NCBI GenBank assembly: GCA_934155165.1
Contig: CAKPGS010000028.1
Location: forward strand, 1-16,856
DNA: 16,856 bases
Origin: an uncultured Clostridia bacterium
GTDB taxonomy: Bacteria > Bacillota > Clostridia > TANB77 > CAG-508
Reading direction: 5' to 3'
Part shown: in pieces, positions 8,955 to 14,690 of the stretch
Layout of the letters: the number at the start of each line of letters is the position of its first letter
How positions within the stretch are numbered: the stretch's first letter is position 1
The notes under the pieces: model-generated
Told to the model about the DNA's origin: nothing
Seen by the model: only the letters and a program-made list of their open reading frames with translations
Database searches by the model: none
Translations under genes and position numbers: made by a program

Positions 8955-9389
8955 TTATATTATATATTCTAAATCCTTTTGTATTTGCTCCTGTTCTCCA
9001 ATTGTTATATTTTTTAATAATAATTTTATTTTATCATAAATAACTTCTTTTTTTATATCAAGACTCTGTACATCATTAGCTATTTTTACTTTATTTCTAT
9101 ATATTCCCTTACTTTTTTTATCATACGTATATTTTATAATTTCTCCATTGGTTTGCATTGTTATTACATTTTCATTAGCTTCTATAATTTGCACATTTTC
9201 TTTTTTAGTGTCATTAATTAAATATTGATTTAACCTTGTAATTTGTGCTGAATTATTTGTTGTGTATTCTATTATTCTTGAATTTTTATTAAAGTATATT
9301 GTAAGATTGGCAACAACAGCAAATATTATTGTTATTCCAATTACGTATATAACTAAACTTGTTAGTGTAATTCCTTTTTCTGATTTCAT
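8955..9389 (-). CDS. Small minor pilin (ComGF/PilW-like)
   Basis: A 144-residue protein with a class III (prepilin) signal: basic MKSEKG, cleavage expected after Gly6, then ITLTSLVIYVIGITIIFAVVANL as the membrane/helix segment. Mature position 5 is Ser instead of the usual Glu. The soluble part has the pattern of a ComGF, PilW or GspJ minor pilin: VITMQTNGEIIKYTYD (75-90), then IYRNKV (96-101) and a final beta-rich stretch. It has no cysteine. The role is inferred: priming assembly or capping the fibre. The ATG at 9389 follows AAGAGGTAA. The gene has its own extended -10 promoter just upstream and lies 32 bases before pilB, so this promoter may also drive the motor genes. Confidence 0.75.
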   Translation of the reverse strand: MKSEKGITLTSLVIYVIGITIIFAVVANLTIYFNKNSRIIEYTTNNSAQITRLNQYLINDTKKENVQIIEANENVITMQTNGEIIKYTYDKKSKGIYRNKVKIANDVQSLDIKKEVIYDKIKLLLKNITIGEQEQIQKDLEYII

Positions 9390-9420
9390 TTTTACCTCTT
9401 AAATCTTTTTATTCTGTTTA

Positions 9421-9465
9421 ATTATAGCATACAATATGTAGTTTTTATATTACATTTTCATTACA
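9421..9465 (-). promoter_or_regulatory. Promoter with paired TGTAAT boxes, before the small minor pilin and pilB
   Basis: An extended -10, TGCTATAAT on the minus strand (TATAAT at 9421-9426), lies 31 bases before the start codon. No good -35 hexamer is present. Instead, two TGTAAT boxes occur at 9449-9454 and 9460-9465, exactly 11 bp apart, 22 bases upstream of the -10. The same arrangement occurs before the prepilin peptidase gene. A missing -35 with boxes at that position suggests activator dependence; this is inference. Confidence 0.6.
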
Positions 9466-9468
9466 ATT

Positions 9469-9638
9469 TTAAAAGGACAATCTCTAAGCCTTTTTATTCA
9501 CAATATACAAAAGCCACTCCATCTTGCAGGGTGAAGGATATTTTCTTTCTGCATGTTTTCGAAAGAAAAATGCTTTACCCTCGTGGAGCTACATTATATA
9601 TTTTTCAATTGTGAAAATTTACTCTTAACTGCCCTTTA
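9469..9638. other. Quasi-palindrome of about 170 bp: candidate MITE or structured RNA
   Basis: Six complementary segments nest around one centre near 9555: AAAGG/CCTTT (9472-9476, 9633-9637), TAAG/CTTA (9485-9488, 9624-9627), TTCACAAT/ATTGTGAA (9497-9504, 9608-9615), CTCCA/TGGAG (9517-9521, 9584-9588), AGGGT/ACCCT (9528-9532, 9577-9581) and TTTTCTTTC/GAAAGAAAA (9541-9549, 9561-9569). The whole can fold into one long irregular hairpin on either strand, with a large internal bubble. The 7-bp direct repeat TACAATT flanks it at 9462-9468 and 9639-9645, as a target duplication would. The middle is richer in G and C than its surroundings. It fills most of the 265-base gap between the two minor pilin genes. 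A 6S-like or other RNA is the alternative. Confidence 0.55.
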
Positions 9639-9654
9639 TACAATTCAATAAAAA

Positions 9655-10815
9655 TTAATATATTATTACTCTGAATGAGCCTTCATAGTCTGTTTCGTTT
9701 TCTTGTATTGCTTCTGCTATATATTTATAGTTTGATTTTTTTAGTTTTTCTAGCATATTGTTTATATTAGTACCTGCAATTTTTGCTGTTTCGTCTCCTT
9801 TTAATCCATAATTTGCTCCATCACTTATTAGATAATTGCATTTTTGTTGCTTTTCTTCATCTGTTAAATTTGTCCAATATTTGTAGTTGTTTGCTTCATC
9901 TTTTTTTCCTATATATATTTGTTCTCCATTGTTTCCTTCTGTATTTCTTTTACTTAAATATTCTCCAATCCATATTCCTGCAACTTGAATGTTGTTTTGA
10001 GAAAAACAACTTGGTAGATAATATTTATCATTTTCTATAGTGCTAGTTTCAACATTTATTTCTGTTGAGCTTCCATCTTTGCAGGTATTATCTGTATTTA
10101 AAAATTTTATTTCTACACTTTCATCTGCATTTATTTTGTAAGCAAACCTTGGTACATACACAAATGAACTTCCCTCATTTGTTATTTCTCCTGTATCTGT
10201 ATTATAGTTTCCGTCTTGCAGCATTATTTTAGCTACTTTTTCTTTAGAGTAGTCGAACCAATTTGTAGCATATTTATTTGTTGCTTGTGTTTTTGAACTT
10301 ATAGGAATCATTCCTTCATATAAGTTTGGAATAATTTCTAAACTATCTTCATAAATTATTTCTTTCGTTTTTAATCTTTTACCTGTGACTGTTTCTTCTT
10401 TACCTTTTCTAGAATTATATTTTATTGTTACTATTATTAGCTTTACTAAATCTTCTTTATCTGTATTTCCTTCCATCTGATTATAATTCATAATTTCCAC
10501 TTCTGCTTTATAAGGTGTGGACAAGTTTGCTTGTGTATTTCCGTTTTTCACAATTGTTCCAGATAATTTATTGGAATCTATTTTATTTATTACATCTTTT
10601 ATTTCATTTTCTAAATTATCATAACTAATAAGTTCAATAGATTCAAATATTTTGCTTAAATATGTTGTTGCTTCTGAATGTCTTTTGCTAGACATCGATG
10701 AAACATATGAATTATAGAATAAGGTTGAAACTAATGTAGTAAATAACATTAATATTACTATTGAAATTACGATATCTGCTTGAGTAAAACCATTATTTTT
10801 CTTCAAATTTTTCAT
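9655..10815 (-). CDS. Large minor pilin with C-terminal surface-type domain
   Basis: A 386-residue protein with a prepilin signal: MKNLKKNNG, cleavage expected after Gly9, mature FTQADIVISIVILMLFTTLVSTLFYNSY. Position 5 is Asp14, the only acidic residue at that place among the three pilins here. Residues 40-160 form a pilin-like head. Residues about 168-386 look like an added domain: MIPISSK, NWFDYS (185-190), SFVYVPRFAYKI (217-228) and VAGIWIGEY (278-286). From memory, the pattern of an aromatic DY motif, then a PRFAYKI strand, then GIW(I/V)GKY recurs in phage-like and surface proteins of gut Firmicutes. Three cysteines (245, 270, 326) lie in it. A tip adhesin is a reasonable guess, not shown. 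The ATG at 10815 follows AAGGAG. It lies 23 bases after the prepilin peptidase gene, in one operon with it. Confidence 0.75.
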   Translation of the reverse strand: MKNLKKNNGFTQADIVISIVILMLFTTLVSTLFYNSYVSSMSSKRHSEATTYLSKIFESIELISYDNLENEIKDVINKIDSNKLSGTIVKNGNTQANLSTPYKAEVEIMNYNQMEGNTDKEDLVKLIIVTIKYNSRKGKEETVTGKRLKTKEIIYEDSLEIIPNLYEGMIPISSKTQATNKYATNWFDYSKEKVAKIMLQDGNYNTDTGEITNEGSSFVYVPRFAYKINADESVEIKFLNTDNTCKDGSSTEINVETSTIENDKYYLPSCFSQNNIQVAGIWIGEYLSKRNTEGNNGEQIYIGKKDEANNYKYWTNLTDEEKQQKCNYLISDGANYGLKGDETAKIAGTNINNMLEKLKKSNYKYIAEAIQENETDYEGSFRVIIY

Positions 10816-10838
10816 TATAAACTCCTTATATAATACAA

Positions 10839-11654
10839 TTATAGTAAAGTATAATTAACAAAAAAATTACAAATTATGTATGTTATAACATTGCATACAC
10901 ACATATAAAATGCTATTGGTAATTTTATTTTTTCTTTTTCCTTTTTTACGTATTTTTTTCTATTTTTTATTTTCTTTATAAGAACATATAGTGCACATGC
11001 TAATAATGTGTATATAGCTGTTAATAAAAATACTGCTTCACCAGTGAACATACACATTACAAGTGCTAGCATCCAAAGATTTAAAGCATAGCTTTCTTCG
11101 CCTTTTTTACGTATCTTTATTGTATCTAATATTACTAGAAATAGTACAAAACCTAAGTAACCTACATATCTTATAATGTCTAAATTCATTGTAATATACA
11201 TGTAACTCATATATACCGCAACAACAGTTATTGTATATAATAAAACCTTCTTTTGTACTTGAATTCTTTCTTTATCTATTCCAGCAATTATAAACAAGCC
11301 TGCAAAATATAAGGCTGAAAAACCAAGTAATATTAATTTTTCTGCTTCTAAGTTATATAAATTTATATTTAACGAATATGTAAATGCAGCAAATGTAAGA
11401 CCTGAAAGTACCTCTAAAATACAATAACGAGGTTTTATTTTCATTCCACAATATCTACATTTTCCACCTAAAAATATATAACTAAAAACAGGAAATAAAT
11501 CCAAGAATCCTAATTTATGCTTGCAATTAGGGCAAAAAGAATGTTCATGTGTAATATCTAATCCAAGTGGAATTCTATAAACTGCCAATGTATAAAAACT
11601 TCCAAAATATGCTCCCATAATAAAAATTAAAATGTATAAAATTGCTGTTACCAT
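10839..11654 (-). CDS. pilD: Prepilin peptidase (A24 family, PilD/GspO-like) with divergent catalytic motif
   Basis: A polytopic membrane aspartic protease that cuts prepilin leaders and, in two-domain forms, N-methylates the new end. The 271 residues begin with the GAYFGSFYTLAVYRIP signature (14-29), followed by the zinc cysteines C41-x2-C44 and C66-x2-C69 of the methylase half, with KPRYCILEVLSGLTF (75-89). About seven membrane segments follow. The first catalytic Asp is Asp127 (AGIDKERIQ). The second, usually in GxGDxKL, is not recognisable; KKGEESYALNL (183-193) lies at the expected place with Glu where Asp is expected. The start is the ATG at 11654, which has AAAGGAGA six bases before it; a longer frame from 11690 would begin at the predicted transcription start. 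The promoter at 11698-11741 opens the second pilus block. Confidence 0.85.
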   Translation of the reverse strand: MVTAILYILIFIMGAYFGSFYTLAVYRIPLGLDITHEHSFCPNCKHKLGFLDLFPVFSYIFLGGKCRYCGMKIKPRYCILEVLSGLTFAAFTYSLNINLYNLEAEKLILLGFSALYFAGLFIIAGIDKERIQVQKKVLLYTITVVAVYMSYMYITMNLDIIRYVGYLGFVLFLVILDTIKIRKKGEESYALNLWMLALVMCMFTGEAVFLLTAIYTLLACALYVLIKKIKNRKKYVKKEKEKIKLPIAFYMCVCNVITYIICNFFVNYTLL

Positions 11655-11660
11655 AAAATT

Positions 11661-11668
11661 TCTCCTTT
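11661..11668 (-). promoter_or_regulatory. Ribosome binding site deciding the prepilin peptidase start
   Basis: AAAGGAGA ends six bases before the ATG at 11654. The upstream ATG at 11690 has no such site and would add twelve non-hydrophobic residues that the family lacks. Confidence 0.85.
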
Positions 11669-11697
11669 GTATCTCTCTGCATAAATGCATTTTTTGT

Positions 11698-11741
11698 ATT
11701 ATATCATAATTTAGTTAATTTTATATTACATTTTTATTACA
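11698..11741 (-). promoter_or_regulatory. Promoter with paired TGTAAT boxes, before the prepilin peptidase
   Basis: An extended -10, TGATATAAT on the minus strand (TATAAT at 11698-11703), has no good -35. TGTAAT boxes at 11725-11730 and 11736-11741 are 11 bp apart and lie 21 bases upstream of the -10. The boxed segment matches the one before the small minor pilin at 23 of 24 bases. The distal box touches the U-tract of the preceding terminator. A start near 11691 would leave a leader of about 37 bases. Confidence 0.65.
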
Positions 11742-11765
11742 AAAAAGCAGGTTAAACCTGCTTTT
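11741..11765 (-). terminator. Rho-independent terminator after the Rpn-family gene
   Basis: AAAAGCAGG (11743-11751), loop TTAAA, CCTGCTTTT (11757-11765): a 9-bp stem followed on the minus strand by six T. It lies 11 bases after the stop at 11777 and separates this gene from the promoter of the second pilus block. With A-tracts and T-tracts on both sides, it could work in both directions. Confidence 0.85.
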
Positions 11766-11776
11766 ATTTATACATA

Positions 11777-12604
11777 CTATAATTTTTCTATTTCTTCTTT
11801 TGTTAATCCTGTTATTTCAACTATTGTTTCTATTGAAATGTTCTTTTCTTTCATTTTCTTTGCAGTATCTCTTATTCCTCTCTTATAAGAACTATTTATT
11901 CTTGTATTTTCTTCATATATTGCTTTTTCTCTCCACCATGCTAATTGTTGCATTCTCTCATCTTCTGTTATCTTATCTAGCTTCTCTTTGGCTTCTTTTA
12001 ATTCTTCGTTTTCTGCCATTTTTTCCTTCACTCTCCTTGAATTAGGATTTATTAAAAAATACAACCAATCTAATAATTTATCATTAGATTCTTGGTTATT
12101 ATCTTCTATTTTCTCTAACTCAATTATATGTATTTCTAACTTATCTGTCAATATTTCCTTTTTATTTTCTGTTTCAAAAATCTTCCATTCTGTATGATAT
12201 TTTAACTCTTCAAATTTCTCTATTTTTTCATTTGTTATTAATATTGCTATTGTTTTTTCTAATTTTTCGTAATTCTCACCTTTTTTTATTCCTTTTGAAA
12301 ATAATCTTGCCCAATAATACAATATTCTTTCTGGTAATTTTTCGTTGCTTATCATCTGCATTTCAATATCTACATTTTGTTTATTATTTATCTTTGCCAC
12401 TATATCTAATACACCCATTTTATCCTCTATTGTTTCTCTTCTCAATATCGGATTTACATTCAATTCTATTTTGTCTATTTTTTCTTCTAATATCTCTTGC
12501 AGAAATGCTTTGGTTATTCTTTCGTTTCCTACTTCTCCAAATAATGCCTGAAATACAACATCTAACTTTGGAGATAATGTTTTTTTATTTTCTTCTTGTA
12601 CCAT
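11777..12604 (-). CDS. Rpn-family PD-(D/E)XK nuclease / putative transposase
   Basis: A 275-residue protein of the Rpn (recombination-promoting nuclease, PDDEXK_2) group, often annotated as putative transposase. It starts with the typical LSPKLDVVFQALFGEVGNERITKAFLQEIL, followed by a PD-(D/E)XK-like core: Asp67 in GVLDIVAKI and Glu81-x-Gln83 in DIEMQM, with ILYYWARLFSKGIKKGENY as the conserved middle. The charged helical C-terminus ends SIETIVEITGLTKEEIEKL, a usual tail of the family. Known members nick or cut DNA and raise RecA-independent recombination; a host role is unsettled. The ATG at 12604 follows AAGGAGAA. Terminators on both sides isolate it, and it splits the pilus locus, so it is best read as an inserted cassette. 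No inverted repeats of an insertion sequence were found at its edges. It appears intact. Confidence 0.88.
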   Translation of the reverse strand: MVQEENKKTLSPKLDVVFQALFGEVGNERITKAFLQEILEEKIDKIELNVNPILRRETIEDKMGVLDIVAKINNKQNVDIEMQMISNEKLPERILYYWARLFSKGIKKGENYEKLEKTIAILITNEKIEKFEELKYHTEWKIFETENKKEILTDKLEIHIIELEKIEDNNQESNDKLLDWLYFLINPNSRRVKEKMAENEELKEAKEKLDKITEDERMQQLAWWREKAIYEENTRINSSYKRGIRDTAKKMKEKNISIETIVEITGLTKEEIEKL

Positions 12605-12712
12605 ATAAATTTCTCCTTATATTTTATAAATTTCTGTTTTTCCTCCTTTCGTTTAGATTTGTTTTCATTTGGATTTTTTAAGAATAAAAATCGCCTTGAA
12701 ATAAATGAATTG

Positions 12713-12755
12713 AAAAAAATAAACATATTGTAAATTTTTATTTTACAATATGTTT
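12713..12755 (-). terminator. Long AT-rich hairpin upstream of the Rpn-family gene
   Basis: A perfect 14-bp stem, AAACATATTGTAAA (12721-12734) and its complement (12742-12755), with a 7-base loop, is followed on the minus strand by ATTTTTTT. It is the second terminator-like hairpin after the pilin gene; the first ends 42 bases earlier in the transcript. The remaining 108 bases to the nuclease start hold an extra GAAAGGAGG without a start codon at a usable distance, and no other gene. Confidence 0.6.
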
Positions 12756-12796
12756 TATTTATATAACATTAATAATAAAATTACAAGTATTTTTGT

Positions 12797-12824
12797 AAAA
12801 AATAAGGCATACATAAGTATGCCT
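12797..12824 (-). terminator. Rho-independent terminator after the major pilin
   Basis: AGGCATAC (12805-12812), loop ATAA, GTATGCCT (12817-12824): an 8-bp stem followed on the minus strand by TATTTTTT. It begins 15 bases after the pilin stop codon and closes the first pilus block. Confidence 0.85.
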
Positions 12825-12839
12825 AAAATCAATATTTAA

Positions 12840-13280
12840 TTATTTATTAAATGTTGGTGTTACAGAATTTGATTTAACTGTAAAATTAACAGTTACACCA
12901 GTAGCTGTTTCAGTAGAATCTGAATTAACTTTATTTATAACTAAATCAGAACCTGCTGTTCCAGTAGCTATTTTATAGTCATTACCAGCGTTATTTAACT
13001 TTTCGTTAACTTTTGAAACTACATTATCACTTGTAATTTCTTTTTCTGAAATAATAGTACCAGAATTATTATCATATTGATCTGTAACAGCTTCTAATGT
13101 TGCTAATCTTACTGCATCTTTTGCAGAAGAAATAGCTGTTTTTGAAGATGCTTCGTTAGCTTTTGAGAATATACCACTATCTCCCATTACCATTGACAAT
13201 GTTACACCTGCCAATATTAATAATACTATAATAGTGATAACTAAAGCTACTAAAGTTACACCTTTGTTTTCTTTTAACAT
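12840..13280 (-). CDS. Probable major pilin (type IV pilin-like)
   Basis: A 146-residue prepilin. The leader MLKENKG ends with the cleavage Gly7, then VTLVALVITIIVLLILAGVTLSMVMGDSGIFSKA forms the long hydrophobic helix, followed by an amphipathic helix with AKDAVRLATLEA and a small Thr/Ser/Val-rich beta domain ending VTPTFNK. Mature position 5 is Ala, not Glu. There are no cysteines, so no disulphide loop. The major role is inferred from its position next to the pilM-pilO genes, its own terminator and its compact head. The start is ATG 13280, eight bases after AAAGGAG; the in-frame GTG at 13289 overlaps that site. A perfect AT palindrome lies just upstream. This GVTLVALVITIIVLLILAG segment is typical of the pilin-like proteins of clostridia, from memory. 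Confidence 0.85.
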   Translation of the reverse strand: MLKENKGVTLVALVITIIVLLILAGVTLSMVMGDSGIFSKANEASSKTAISSAKDAVRLATLEAVTDQYDNNSGTIISEKEITSDNVVSKVNEKLNNAGNDYKIATGTAGSDLVINKVNSDSTETATGVTVNFTVKSNSVTPTFNK

Positions 13281-13288
13281 AAAAAACA

Positions 13289-13295
13289 CTCCTTT
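13289..13295 (-). promoter_or_regulatory. Ribosome binding site deciding the pilin start
   Basis: AAAGGAG with an eight-base spacer leads to the ATG at 13280. The alternative GTG 13287-13289 overlaps the site by one base and cannot use it. Confidence 0.85.
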
Positions 13296-13319
13296 CTTTT
13301 ATAAATTTTTTGTTATATA

Positions 13320-13341
13320 TTATATTTATTAATAAATATAA
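13320..13341. repeat. Perfect 22-bp AT palindrome between the PilP-like and pilin genes
   Basis: TTATATTTATT is followed immediately by its exact reverse complement. It starts 7 bases after the PilP-like stop. It could be a weak hairpin in the mRNA that separates pilin expression from the upstream gene, or a protein site. It is made only of A and T, so folding is weak. Confidence 0.45.
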
Positions 13342-13348
13342 CCGAAAT

Positions 13349-13804
13349 TTATTTGGTTCCAGTATCTGGTAAATATCTTGTTGTATTATTAGTAGTACTA
13401 TTACTACTATTTCCTGTACTAGAACTGTTTGATGTTGAAGTGCCATTTGTAGTTGTATTTGTTTCATTTGTATTTTCACTTTCACCATCTTTTGTATTTT
13501 CTTCTGGTTTTTCTACATCTCCAAATGGATTTGGTCTACCAGAATTGTAAACTCCACTTTTTTGTGAATTTTTTATATTTGTTTCGTCTAATTCATATGT
13601 TATTGTAACAGGTGTGGTTGCTTCTGCATCACTCATGCTACTTATTTCTTGGCTAACATTTTCTGGCGTTGTGTATGCTACCTTGTTTGGTAATGCTTTT
13701 TTACTTGGTGAGTAATTATATAATATAATTGATAGCACTAGACCAATTGCAACCAAAACTAGAGCTAATATGAAAATTTCTTTAACTATTGTTTTGCCTT
13801 TCAT
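13349..13804 (-). CDS. PilP-like small membrane protein ending in LPDTG
   Basis: A 151-residue protein with one N-terminal membrane segment (about 9-29), a short outside region, the motif NSGRPNPFGD (87-96), and a low-complexity Asn/Thr/Ser/Gly tail (105-143) ending YLPDTGTK. The GRPNPF motif recalls the GRRDPF of PilP, the lipoprotein that joins PilN/PilO in diderms, and the gene sits where pilP would; this link is inference from motif and position, since the domain after it is missing. LPDTG has the LPxTG sortase pattern, but no hydrophobic segment or basic tail follows, so ordinary sortase anchoring is unlikely. It has its own strong promoter. The ATG at 13804 follows GGAGAGAGG. The pilin gene lies 68 bases downstream. 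Confidence 0.6.
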   Translation of the reverse strand: MKGKTIVKEIFILALVLVAIGLVLSIILYNYSPSKKALPNKVAYTTPENVSQEISSMSDAEATTPVTITYELDETNIKNSQKSGVYNSGRPNPFGDVEKPEENTKDGESENTNETNTTTNGTSTSNSSSTGNSSNSTTNNTTRYLPDTGTK

Positions 13805-13821
13805 ATTTTCCTCTCTCCTTT

Positions 13822-13850
13822 ATGATAGATTATTTTTTTGGGTTTGTCAA
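13822..13850 (-). promoter_or_regulatory. Sigma-A type promoter of the PilP-like and pilin genes
   Basis: TTGACA (13845-13850) and TATCAT (13822-13827) on the minus strand are separated by exactly 17 bp, the best -35/-10 pair in the window. Transcription would start near 13815, giving a leader of only about 10 bases that is mostly the ribosome binding site. Confidence 0.75.
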
Positions 13851-13858
13851 TAATTATT

Positions 13859-13866
13859 TTGTCGAA
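13859..13866 (+). promoter_or_regulatory. Spo0A-box-like octamer TTGTCGAA
   Basis: The plus strand shows TTTTGTCGAATTTT, an exact match to the 0A-box core TTGTCGAA, eight bases upstream of the -35 of the PilP-like/pilin promoter. One such octamer could occur by chance in a window of this size, so the call depends on its position. Confidence 0.4.
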
Positions 13867-13946
13867 TTTTGTATGTTGTTTTTATAACTTATTCTCTCAT
13901 ATACGGACAGAATACTTAACTAATTTTGTTTCTTTTTTGTAATATT

Positions 13947-14690
13947 TTATCTTGTTGTATTTGTGTTTGTATTGCTATTTGATGTTGTGTTTGCAGTTGT
14001 ATTTCCTGTTGTATTGCTTGTATTATTTGTTGTGTTGTTTACGCTTCCTGTTGTTTCTGAATCTGATGAAGTATTTGCAGATAAATTATCTATTTTTATT
14101 GGTATATCTTTTACAATAAATGTTGCTTTTAAGTTTTCTGTACTTTCTCCTTTTGTTAATGTAAAGTTTTCTATTTTAAATTCTAAAAAAGAATCATCTT
14201 GTAGGTCAGCTAAGAACTGTGCTATTCCTATATACGCTCCTTCTGCAGTAAAGTTTAAATCGTATAGTTTTCTTCCATCTGCTGATTGGCTTGCAGATGT
14301 AGAATTGCTTATGTCCATTTTTATTTTTATTCCCTCTTTAGTCGCATACTTACCAACTTCTGCCCATAAATATTCTACTTCATATTCTTGTAGTTCATTC
14401 GCAGCCTGAATTTGATCTTCTGTACTATATGTTGTTAAATCCGTATATTCTTCTTTTTTACTTAATAAGTTTTTGGTATTCTGATTTAATTCACTTATTT
14501 TTGATGGGTATTGACTACTAGTTAATGAACTTGCTGTTTCTATTTTACTTTGAATTTGAGAATCTTCTTCTTTTAGTCCTTTTAAGCCTAATGCTTTAAA
14601 TGAACCTATCGATACTCCATTTATAATAGTAAAATAAGTTAGTACAGCAAGTAAAACAGTAAGTACTCCCATTAAAATTTTTCTTATCAT
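13947..14690 (-). CDS. pilO: PilO-like T4P alignment protein with Asn/Thr-rich tail
   Basis: A 247-residue bitopic membrane protein of the PilO type, which pairs with PilN in the inner-membrane alignment complex of the T4P. There is a membrane segment at about 5-25, a helical/coiled-coil part (about 38-125) with LKEEDSQIQSKIE and AANELQEYEVEYLWAEV, then a ferredoxin-like domain: YDLNFTAEGAYIGIAQFLADLQDDSFLEFKIENFTL (143-178) and LKATFIVKDIPIK (187-199). The tail from about 203 is nearly all Asn, Thr and Ser and is not part of the usual family. The ATG at 14690 overlaps the TGA of the pilM-pilN gene by four bases (ATGA), so translation is coupled. The family is assigned from order and structure pattern rather than strong motifs. 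Confidence 0.78.
   Translation of the reverse strand: MIRKILMGVLTVLLAVLTYFTIINGVSIGSFKALGLKGLKEEDSQIQSKIETASSLTSSQYPSKISELNQNTKNLLSKKEEYTDLTTYSTEDQIQAANELQEYEVEYLWAEVGKYATKEGIKIKMDISNSTSASQSADGRKLYDLNFTAEGAYIGIAQFLADLQDDSFLEFKIENFTLTKGESTENLKATFIVKDIPIKIDNLSANTSSDSETTGSVNNTTNNTSNTTGNTTANTTSNSNTNTNTTR

Noticed and set aside
9469..9638. A c-di-GMP riboswitch in front of a pilin gene
   Set aside because: Such riboswitches often precede pilin genes, so both strands were read for the class I and class II core patterns. None was found. The structure also lies upstream of the promoter at 9421-9426 and so would not be in that promoter's leader.
11655..11690. Twelve extra N-terminal residues on the prepilin peptidase
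   Set aside because: The ATG at 11690 coincides with the predicted transcription start and lacks a ribosome binding site; the ATG at 11654 has an ideal one.
12232..12681. A plus-strand hydrophobic open frame of 149 codons
   Set aside because: It is antisense to the Rpn-family nuclease, made almost only of Leu, Phe and Ile, with no ribosome binding site or domain pattern.
12605..12712. A short gene using the extra GAAAGGAGG before the Rpn-family gene
   Set aside because: No ATG, GTG or TTG occurs at a proper distance followed by an open frame before the nuclease start.
13177..13488. A minus-strand open frame overlapping the pilin and PilP-like genes in another frame
   Set aside because: It has low-complexity Gln/Ile/Val content, no ribosome binding site, and overlaps two genes with clear signals. 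It is a shadow.
13349..13804. A classic sortase-anchored surface protein
   Set aside because: LPDTG is followed by only two residues, with no hydrophobic segment or basic tail, so the standard anchoring route does not apply.
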